A stretch of DNA of 6,057 nt from contig CALXGC010000113.1 in assembly GCA_944387755.1 (NCBI GenBank), positions 1-6,057 of the forward strand. The letters run 5' to 3'. Below are positions 1 to 4,707 of this stretch, piece by piece. Source of the stretch: an uncultured Oscillospiraceae bacterium. Its GTDB lineage: Bacteria; Bacillota_A; Clostridia; Oscillospirales; Oscillospiraceae. Every line of letters begins with the position of its first letter. Within the stretch, counting starts at the first letter, position 1. Position numbers and translations under genes: made by a program. The notes below the pieces were generated by a model. The model had not been told where the DNA came from, did not search any database, and saw only the letters and a list, made by a program, of their open reading frames with translations.

Positions 1-263
1 GAGACCTGCTTGCGGTCCTTGCCCAGGCGCTCGAACTTCACCTTGCCGGACTTGAGGGCGAACAGGGTGTCGTCGCTGCCCTTGCCCACGTTCACGCCGG
101 GGTGGATGTGGGTGCCGCGCTGCCGGACCAGGACGTTGCCGGCCAGGACGAACTGGCCGTCGCCCCGCTTCACGCCCAGGCGCTTGGACTCAGAGTCACG
201 GCCGTTGCGGGTGGAGCCGACGCCCTTTTTGTGGGCGAAAAACTGAAGACCGATGTTCAGCAT
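1..263 (-). CDS. rpmA: 50S ribosomal protein L27, partial (3' end off window)
   Basis: L27 is a large-subunit ribosomal protein near the peptidyl-transferase centre. The 87 complete codons visible show the family signature: [21 protein letters not shown] near the N-terminus, then [10 protein letters not shown] and [18 protein letters not shown]. Residues 1-9 (MLNIGLQFF) followed by A10-H-K-K form the Firmicutes-type extension, which is known in Staphylococcus to be cut after the FF pair by the Prp protease before L27 works in the ribosome. The prp gene lies just upstream, 4 nt away. A strong Shine-Dalgarno, GGAGGTG (271-277), sits across the last codons of prp with 7-9 nt to the ATG, which fixes this start. 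The E. coli protein is 85 aa without the extension, so only a few C-terminal residues should be missing. It is co-transcribed with rplU and prp. The identification is essentially certain. Confidence 0.97.
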   Translation of the reverse strand, partial: MLNIGLQFFAHKKGVGSTRNGRDSESKRLGVKRGDGQFVLAGNVLVRQRGTHIHPGVNVGKGSDDTLFALKSGKVKFERLGKDRKQV

Positions 264-267
264 GGTA

Positions 268-597
268 TTACACCTCCAAAACGGTAATAGAATCGGGATA
301 TTCCTCCGCCAGCTGGACGAAGTGGACCATGAGAGCGGCCAGAAGGGTCTGGCAGACGTTCTCGTTGTCCGGTCCCAAATTGGCGGGGAGCTTCAATGTG
401 ATGGACGCGTCCTTCTGCCGCACCTTGACGGAGGCCTCCAGGCCCAGCACGTCGTTGACGGCGCACTCCGTCAGGCGCACGGCGCTGGTGACGGCGGCGC
501 AGACGATGTCCTCTCCCTCCGGAGCGTAGCCGCTGTGTCCCCGGACCGTAAAGCCGGTGATGCGGTCTCCCTCCGTGTGGAATTCCGCGGTGGTCAT
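268..597 (-). CDS. prp: Ribosomal-processing cysteine protease Prp (YsxB family)
   Basis: This is a small cytoplasmic cysteine protease of 109 aa that trims the N-terminal extension of L27. In S. aureus Prp the catalytic pair is His22/Cys34. Here the same motif gives H21 in [15 protein letters not shown] and C33 in DIVCAAVTS, the same 12-residue spacing. The C-terminal half (LQTLL-type helix and [14 protein letters not shown]) matches the family pattern. Its position between rplU and rpmA is the classical Firmicutes arrangement and places the enzyme beside its substrate. A TTG directly upstream (598-600) is also in frame and abuts the rplU stop; I prefer the ATG because an AAGG in the end of rplU lies 8 nt upstream of it. 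Intergenic gaps are 3 nt to rplU and 4 nt to rpmA, suggesting translational coupling. Confidence 0.94.
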   Translation of the reverse strand: MTTAEFHTEGDRITGFTVRGHSGYAPEGEDIVCAAVTSAVRLTECAVNDVLGLEASVKVRQKDASITLKLPANLGPDNENVCQTLLAALMVHFVQLAEEYPDSITVLEV

Positions 598-600
598 CAA

Positions 601-912
601 TCAGGCCTTGATGGCGCCGATCTGCACCTTGGTGTAGGGCTGGCGGTGGCCCTGACGCTTCCGGTAGCCCTTCTTGGGGGCGTACTTGAAGATGCGCACC
701 TTCTTGCTCTTGCCGTTCTTCACCACAGTGGCGGTGACGGTGGCGCCCTCCACGGCGGGCGCGCCGAAGGTGGCGTTCTCTCCGTCCAGAATGGCCAGCA
801 CCTGGTCGAACACGACCTCCTGACCGGCCTCGGCCTCCAGCTTCTCGATGAACAGAGTGTCGCCCTCCGCCACCTTGTACTGCTTGCCGCCGGTGACAAT
901 GATTGCCTGCAT
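601..912 (-). CDS. rplU: 50S ribosomal protein L21
   Basis: L21 is a 23S rRNA-binding protein of the large subunit. The 103-aa product begins [18 protein letters not shown], the conserved L21 N-terminus. It continues with VVFDQVLAI, the basic [20 protein letters not shown] segment that contacts rRNA, and VQIGAIKA at the end. The length equals the E. coli protein (103 aa). A longer reading frame would add 25 residues upstream. That extension is not L21-like, would cover most of the leader, and lacks the good ribosome-binding site that precedes this ATG. It is the first gene of the rplU-prp-rpmA operon, read from a consensus promoter at 1000-1028. Confidence 0.98.
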   Translation of the reverse strand: MQAIIVTGGKQYKVAEGDTLFIEKLEAEAGQEVVFDQVLAILDGENATFGAPAVEGATVTATVVKNGKSKKVRIFKYAPKKGYRKRQGHRQPYTKVQIGAIKA

Positions 913-994
913 AACATTCAACTCCTTTACTACGGGCTCGCTCTTGCGGGAGGGGCGAAAGACCCGCTTTTCCTGTGCCCCGCTCAAAGCGGCT
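913..994 (-). promoter_or_regulatory. Structured 5' leader of rplU operon (possible L21-type leader)
   Basis: About 80 nt lie between the predicted transcription start (near 994) and the rplU ATG. Visible stems on the minus strand are CCGCT-TTG-AGCGG (992-980) and GCGGG (967-963) with CCCGC (950-946). A competing pairing is GGGGC (981-977) with GCCCC (956-952), which shares bases with the first stem, and CGGG (966-963) could instead pair with CCCG (936-933) near the ribosome-binding site. Firmicute rplU genes are known to carry an L21 leader RNA thought to mediate autoregulation. That this sequence is a member is inference; I could not test it against the family model. Confidence 0.45.
921..928 (-). 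promoter_or_regulatory. Ribosome-binding site of rplU
   Basis: On the minus strand the sequence reads AAAGGAGT, then 8 nt, then ATG at 910-912. This strong Shine-Dalgarno decides the rplU start at 912 over the upstream in-frame start at 987. Confidence 0.85.
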
Positions 995-999
995 ACAAA

Positions 1000-1028
1000 A
1001 TTATATCAGTGCGTATACGGCCTGTCAA
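1000..1028 (-). promoter_or_regulatory. Consensus housekeeping sigma-factor promoter of rplU-prp-rpmA
   Basis: On the minus strand the -35 box TTGACA (1028-1023) and the -10 box TATAAT (1005-1000) are both perfect and separated by the ideal 17 bp. Transcription should begin near 994. A match this perfect fits the high, growth-linked expression expected of ribosomal protein genes. The -35 lies 28 bp downstream of the methyltransferase stop codon. Confidence 0.9.
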
Positions 1029-1055
1029 GCTGTATTTTTGCAGAAACAGCGAATT

Positions 1056-2306
1056 TTAGGACCGGCAAAGAGGCCCGGCTTCCGCCGCCAGCCAGGCGGC
1101 ATAGCTTCCGCAGGAGCACACGTCAAAGGGACAGCCTGCGTGGAGGGGAAAGGACATCTGCTGTCCGGCGCGGTCTGAGACGTAGTCGCCGTGGGGTTCC
1201 AATCCCTGGGTAAAGCGCTTGACGACCGCGCGGAAGCTCTCCAGGCTGTTGTCGGCTCCAATCCAGGTCCGCCCCAATGAGAACGCCGCCTCCAAGGTGG
1301 TGCCGCTTCCGGCGAAGCAGTCCAGCACCAGGTCGCCTGGCTCAGAGGAGGCGGACACAATCATTTTCAGCATATCGAGATTTTTTTCCGTGGGGTAGCC
1401 GGTGGTTTTCTGCGCCTGATTGACAGAATCCCGGAAATTCAGCCAAATATCCTGAAGAGGAATTCCCTTGTCCGGGTCGCAGTACACCTTGCGCCTGGGA
1501 TTTCCGGAGGGGCTCCAATAGATTTCCCCCGCCGCGTCCAGGGCGTCCAGCTTCTGCGGCGTATACTGCCAATGCTTTCCGGCCGGCGGCAGCCTGCCCC
1601 GCCAGGGCTGGCCGGTCTCTCCGTTGCGGACGCCGGGGGCGTGAACAGGTACTTTTTTATAGCGGCGCCCCGTCCGTTCATCAATGCAGGGATATTCCTC
1701 CAGCATTCGCTCCGGCTCCCACGGTTCAAAGGGACGGCGCCAGACATATGCGGCGGATTTGGAATAAAACAGAAGATAATCCGAGACGTTCCCAAAGGTG
1801 TTTTTGGTATAATTTTTTGTGCTGCATTTTTTCCTGGTGATGAACGCGCGGCAGTTTTCCTCCCCAAAGAGCTCGTCCATGATGATTTTCATCTGAAAGG
1901 CCATCTTTCCGTCCAGATGGAGGTAAATGGAGCCGTCCTTTGCCAGAAGCTCCCGCAAAAGCACAAGCCTCTCCCGCAGAAATTCCACAAACGCGCCTCC
2001 GCACAGAGCGTCGCTGTATGCGTGCTTCAGGTCCCGGTTCACGAAATCAGACGCGGTGGCAAAGGGGGGATCGATATAGACAAGCCTTATTTTTTCCCCG
2101 TATCCCTCTTTTAAGAGATACCGCAAAACGTCGGCGTTGTCTCCGAAATAAAAGGCGTTGGTTCCTCCGCCGTTAAAGGCGGCCACGGGATGAAAGCACT
2201 CTGTTTTTTTGGAAAAAAACCACTCCTCCGGATGTTTGCCCTGATAGTCCAGCGCAACCGGAATTTTGGGCGTATTTTTCTTTTTCTGCGGTACTCCGAT
2301 TGACAT
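1056..2306 (-). CDS. Beta-class DNA amino-methyltransferase (probable N6-adenine) of an R-M system
   Basis: This 416-aa enzyme should transfer a methyl group from S-adenosylmethionine to an exocyclic amino group of a base in a specific DNA site, protecting it from the partner nuclease. The motif order is that of the beta class. Catalytic motif IV is near the N-terminus (VYIDPPF, residues 77-82). It is followed by SIYLHLDGKMAFQMK (126-140), the FGNVSDYLLFYSKS region (171-184), and a variable stretch of about 185-285 likely to recognise the target. A motif X-like segment TGYPTEKNLDML (302-313) leads to the AdoMet-binding LVLDCFAGSGTT (326-337). DPPF favours N6-adenine. At 416 aa it is shorter than typical type III Mod subunits. 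I chose ATG 2306 (MSIGVPQ) because GAGGGGAG lies just upstream; a longer frame to 2348 would overlap the upstream gene. The start is 1 nt after that gene's stop. The tail carries CPFDVCSC (392-399), which is unusual. The recognition site cannot be predicted. Confidence 0.92.
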   Translation of the reverse strand: MSIGVPQKKKNTPKIPVALDYQGKHPEEWFFSKKTECFHPVAAFNGGGTNAFYFGDNADVLRYLLKEGYGEKIRLVYIDPPFATASDFVNRDLKHAYSDALCGGAFVEFLRERLVLLRELLAKDGSIYLHLDGKMAFQMKIIMDELFGEENCRAFITRKKCSTKNYTKNTFGNVSDYLLFYSKSAAYVWRRPFEPWEPERMLEEYPCIDERTGRRYKKVPVHAPGVRNGETGQPWRGRLPPAGKHWQYTPQKLDALDAAGEIYWSPSGNPRRKVYCDPDKGIPLQDIWLNFRDSVNQAQKTTGYPTEKNLDMLKMIVSASSEPGDLVLDCFAGSGTTLEAAFSLGRTWIGADNSLESFRAVVKRFTQGLEPHGDYVSDRAGQQMSFPLHAGCPFDVCSCGSYAAWLAAEAGPLCRS

Positions 2307-2307
2307 A

Positions 2308-3180
2308 TTACTCCCCTCTGAGCCACTTCTCTGTGAGGCGCTCTTCAATCATTCTCAAGGTCAGCACCATTACTTCGCCGGGGTGCCGCTCTTCAATTCT
2401 GGAATAGTCCTCCCACATGGACCCAAGGAGCAGGCCGGGACCGTCGTTGACAAAGAGAATTTTGACGTTTTTCCCGTGGGCATGGGCATACTGAAGGATT
2501 TCATCCGCACAGTTCTTATAGCCGCCGGTCCGGTCGTCCTCCTGTGCGCCGCCGCGGTCTCCGTCGTACCGTGCAAGGCCGACGGCGTAAACGGTCTTTC
2601 TGTCTGGAGAGGAGACGGCAAAATCAAGCGGGCGGCTGTCATTGGGATAATCCGCCCAAATTGCACGGGCCTGAATATCCTTTCCCGCCCGTTTAGGGCC
2701 CCAAATGGAGAGATTCGGAAACTTGGTCTTCATAAGGCCGAAGAGCTTTTCCGTCAGGTCATAGCCTTTCTGACCGCGCTCCTTGTATTCCCAGAGGACG
2801 GCGCACAGCGCCTCGTCCGGGATGGGGCGGGCGTCGAATTTCTTTTGTACAATATGAATGGGGCGGAATCTGGTCCCAAATTCCGCACAGATTTGTTGGG
2901 CGGATTGACTTTTTTTCAGCAGCTCCACCGGCGTGTCAGGCGAGACATATTTCCGGAATACGCGGCAGAGCTGTGTGCGCATCCACGGGTTGGAAGTGTG
3001 GGCGATGTTTAGAAAGAGAGCGGCCGAACTCTCCGAATTTCGGATAAGCTCGGAAAATTGCACGAGGACCGGCTGATAAAACGCGCACGCCTGCTGCAGA
3101 ATATCCGGATAATACGCTCCGTCGGAAAGGGTGATATAATTGTGCCGTTCCTCCTTGGGATAGTCACGAAAAGCTCTCAT
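2308..3180 (-). CDS. Putative type II restriction endonuclease, family not recognised
   Basis: The protein is 290 aa, soluble, with no signal peptide or membrane segment. I do not recognise its family by sequence. The role as the nuclease of a type II restriction-modification pair is inferred from its size and from its position in the same operon, 1 nt upstream of a beta-class DNA methyltransferase. The C-terminal half contains a plausible nuclease-like core: GPKRAGKDI (161-169), then a predicted strand with an acidic residue, RPLDFAV (183-189, D186). This is followed by a strand VYAVGLARYDGDRGG (197-211) and the charged segment AQEDDRTGGY (212-221). A further strand, KILFVNDGPGLLLG (240-253), follows. 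A canonical (E/D)-x-K triad after D186 is not obvious, so a PD-(D/E)XK assignment would be a guess. The ATG at 3180 is preceded by GGCAGG about 6 nt upstream. Base composition is less GC-rich than the flanking genes. Alternatives are an accessory protein of the methyltransferase or another defence effector. Confidence 0.6.
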   Translation of the reverse strand: MRAFRDYPKEERHNYITLSDGAYYPDILQQACAFYQPVLVQFSELIRNSESSAALFLNIAHTSNPWMRTQLCRVFRKYVSPDTPVELLKKSQSAQQICAEFGTRFRPIHIVQKKFDARPIPDEALCAVLWEYKERGQKGYDLTEKLFGLMKTKFPNLSIWGPKRAGKDIQARAIWADYPNDSRPLDFAVSSPDRKTVYAVGLARYDGDRGGAQEDDRTGGYKNCADEILQYAHAHGKNVKILFVNDGPGLLLGSMWEDYSRIEERHPGEVMVLTLRMIEERLTEKWLRGE

Positions 3181-3220
3181 AGCAGACCTGCCTTTCTATG
3201 CTGCTGCTGGAATATAACAT

Positions 3221-3249
3221 ATTTTATCATAACTTTATGGGGAATGCAA
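3221..3249 (-). promoter_or_regulatory. Predicted promoter of the restriction-modification operon
   Basis: On the minus strand a weak -35 TTGCAT (3249-3244) is followed after 17 bp by TAAAAT (3226-3221). A TG one base before the -10 gives an extended -10 element (TGATAAAAT). It would give a leader of roughly 35 nt before the ATG at 3180. The spacer contains a short perfect inverted repeat. No second promoter is evident before the methyltransferase, so this one probably drives both genes. Confidence 0.5.
3228..3239. repeat. Short inverted repeat in the R-M promoter spacer
   Basis: CATAA-CT-TTATG is a perfect 5-bp inverted repeat lying between the -35 and -10 boxes of the predicted R-M promoter. 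The location suits an operator, but an AT-rich repeat this short may be chance. Confidence 0.3.
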
Positions 3250-3285
3250 TTCGTGGGGCGGTTCCGTGTTTCAGAGAAGGCAACT

Positions 3286-3301
3286 GAAATATTAGTATTC
3301 C
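3286..3301. repeat. Imperfect palindrome upstream of the response-regulator promoter
   Basis: GAAATA-TTAG-TATTCC pairs at 5 of 6 positions per arm and ends 13 bp before the -35 box of the regulator gene. It could be an operator or part of an AT-rich upstream element; the sequence alone does not settle it. Confidence 0.25.
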
Positions 3302-3314
3302 AATGATGAAGAAA

Positions 3315-3344
3315 TTGTGAAGACCTCCTGTCATCTGGTATAAT
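3315..3344 (+). promoter_or_regulatory. Predicted extended -10 promoter of the two-component operon
   Basis: TTGTGA (3315-3320, 4 of 6 match) is separated by 18 bp from a perfect TATAAT (3339-3344). TGG precedes the -10, forming an extended -10 element. The start of transcription would be near 3351, leaving a 5' UTR of about 70 nt before the ATG at 3424. Confidence 0.7.
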
Positions 3345-3365
3345 GAAGAAAAAAAGAAGCCGGAA

Positions 3366-3399
3366 GCGCGGGGCCGGAGGTCCCCTCTCCGGTGCGCGC
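3366..3399 (+). promoter_or_regulatory. Strong GC-rich hairpin in the 5' UTR of the response-regulator gene
   Basis: An outer stem GCGCG (3366-3370) pairs with CGCGC (3395-3399). An inner stem CCGGAG (3374-3379) pairs with CTCCGG (3387-3392). Between the two stems is a small asymmetric internal loop, and the terminal loop is GTCCCCT. The hairpin ends 6 nt before the purine-rich GGGAAGGG (3406-3413) that could serve as ribosome-binding site. No U-run follows, so it is not a simple terminator. It might stabilise the mRNA or tune translation. Confidence 0.5.
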
Positions 3400-3423
3400 A
3401 GGCGCGGGAAGGGCGTGGCAGGA

Positions 3424-4707
3424 ATGGCAGGAAAGGTGCGGTACACGGTGATTGTGGCGGACGACGAGGAGGAGCTGCGGGAGGCGGTGTGCGCCATGAT
3501 TCCATGGGAGGATCTGGGGTTTTGCCTCATCGGCAGCGCCAGCAACGGGCTGGACGCTCTCCAGCTGGTGGAGAAGCACGAGCCGGACCTGCTGATCACA
3601 GACATCCGTATGCCGTTTATCTCCGGCATTGAGCTGGCCCGGCAGGTGCGGGAGGTGCGCCCGGCCACCAACATCGCCTTTTTAAGCGGCTTTGACGACT
3701 TTGAATACGCCAAGCAGGCCATTCAGTACAACATCATCAGCTACATGCTCAAGCCGCTGACCATCGAGGGCCTTGCGGAGGAGCTTCAGAGAATCCGGCA
3801 GAAGATTGACGACCAGTTCTCCATGTTCCGGCAGACGGCCCTCAGGGACAGCGGCCCGGACCTGCGGGCGGCGGCGCTGATGCCCCTGGTGCTGGACGAG
3901 TATCCGGAGCCGGGGAGCGAGGCCCAGGCGGAGTCCAGCCTGCGCCAGTGCGGCCTGCTCCGTGGGGCGGACGACCGGCCCTGTTCGGTGGTGATGGTGT
4001 CGGTGCTGCTGGACGAGGAGGGGAACAGCCGCACCCCCGCCTCCTTTGCCGCCTCGGTGGAGCAGCTCGCCTCCAAGTACCTGCGGGGGGTGAGCTTTTC
4101 CGCCTCCGGCAAGGCGGTGTCGGTGCTGCTGGGCAACCCGTCGGACTTTGAGGAGTACCTGCACATTCTGGCCGACGAGATTCCCCAGATGGCCAGCCGG
4201 GTGCTGGGGATGGGGTGCCGCATCGGGGTCAGCCGCATGACCCCCTCCCTGGGCGGCCTCCACCAGGCCTACCGGGAGGCCATGGAGGCCCTGCGCCAGG
4301 GGGACCGGACGGAGGGCAGCGCCCAGTTCATCGGCGACCTGGAGCCGGCGGTCCGGGGCGGAAGCCTGCTGTGCCGGCGGGCCCTGGAGACGCTGGACCA
4401 GCACTATATGGAGTCCGATTTGTCCCTGGTGTCCCTGAGCGGAATGCTGGACGTAAGCCCCAACCACCTGAGCGCCTGCATCAAGAAGTACGCCGGGGAG
4501 ACGTTTATGAACATCCTCATCCGCAAGCGGATGGAGGCGGCGCGGGAGCTGCTGTCCGGCACGCAGCTGCGGATTCAGGAGGTGGCCCGGCGCTGCGGCT
4601 ACACCGACCAGCACTACTTCAGCTACTGCTTCAAAAAGTACTGCGGCGAGTCCCCCCACGCCCTGCGCCGCCGGCTGCACACAGAGAAGGCGGGTGAGGA
4701 GGCGTGA
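3424..4707 (+). CDS. YesN-type response regulator: receiver domain plus AraC-family HTH
   Basis: This 427-aa cytoplasmic transcription regulator is presumably phosphorylated by the kinase encoded next. The receiver domain (about 6-125) has acidic D13/D14 (IVADDEEE), phosphoacceptor D60 (LLITDIRMP), S88 (FLSGFDDFEYA) and K110 (MLKPL), all where the family needs them. The middle (about 130-310) carries PCSVVMVSVLL and the RIGVSRMTPSLGGLHQAYREA pattern, typical of the GGDEF-like middle domain in YesN proteins. The C-terminus (about 320-420) is an AraC-type double helix-turn-helix, with SLVSLSGMLDVSPNHLSACIKK and RIQEVARRCGYTDQHYFSYC. I chose the ATG at 3424 because the receiver fold starts a few residues later. 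The frame reaches back to 3343, but those residues are basic, low-complexity and encoded by the hairpin. GTG 3415 is a possible alternative start. Relatives regulate sugar-transport or polysaccharide-use genes; the target here is unknown. Confidence 0.93.
   Translation: MAGKVRYTVIVADDEEELREAVCAMIPWEDLGFCLIGSASNGLDALQLVEKHEPDLLITDIRMPFISGIELARQVREVRPATNIAFLSGFDDFEYAKQAIQYNIISYMLKPLTIEGLAEELQRIRQKIDDQFSMFRQTALRDSGPDLRAAALMPLVLDEYPEPGSEAQAESSLRQCGLLRGADDRPCSVVMVSVLLDEEGNSRTPASFAASVEQLASKYLRGVSFSASGKAVSVLLGNPSDFEEYLHILADEIPQMASRVLGMGCRIGVSRMTPSLGGLHQAYREAMEALRQGDRTEGSAQFIGDLEPAVRGGSLLCRRALETLDQHYMESDLSLVSLSGMLDVSPNHLSACIKKYAGETFMNILIRKRMEAARELLSGTQLRIQEVARRCGYTDQHYFSYCFKKYCGESPHALRRRLHTEKAGEEA
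4692..4702 (+). promoter_or_regulatory. Ribosome-binding site for the kinase, inside the regulator's 3' end
   Basis: GGGTGAGGAGG precedes the GTG at 4704. The AGGAGG part is only 1 nt from the start, which is too tight alone, but GGTGAGG can pair with the anti-Shine-Dalgarno at a better distance. An in-frame TGA at 4695-4697 blocks any earlier start. Together with the GTGA overlap this points to translational coupling. Confidence 0.5.

Noticed and set aside
1032..1053. Possible terminator after the methyltransferase gene
   Set aside because: The GCTGT/ACAGC stem is only 5 bp with a 12-nt loop and is not followed by a U-run on the minus strand, so I do not call it a terminator.
253..1059. 268-codon plus-strand frame across prp and rplU
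   Set aside because: It lies antisense to two clearly identified conserved genes and its product resembles no family I know.
1572..2114. 180-codon plus-strand frame inside the methyltransferase gene
   Set aside because: Antisense to the catalytic region of a well-supported gene, with no ribosome-binding site or domain that I can see.
3682..4680. 332-codon minus-strand frame opposite the response regulator
   Set aside because: Same kind of antisense shadow. The plus strand carries intact receiver and AraC-type DNA-binding motifs.
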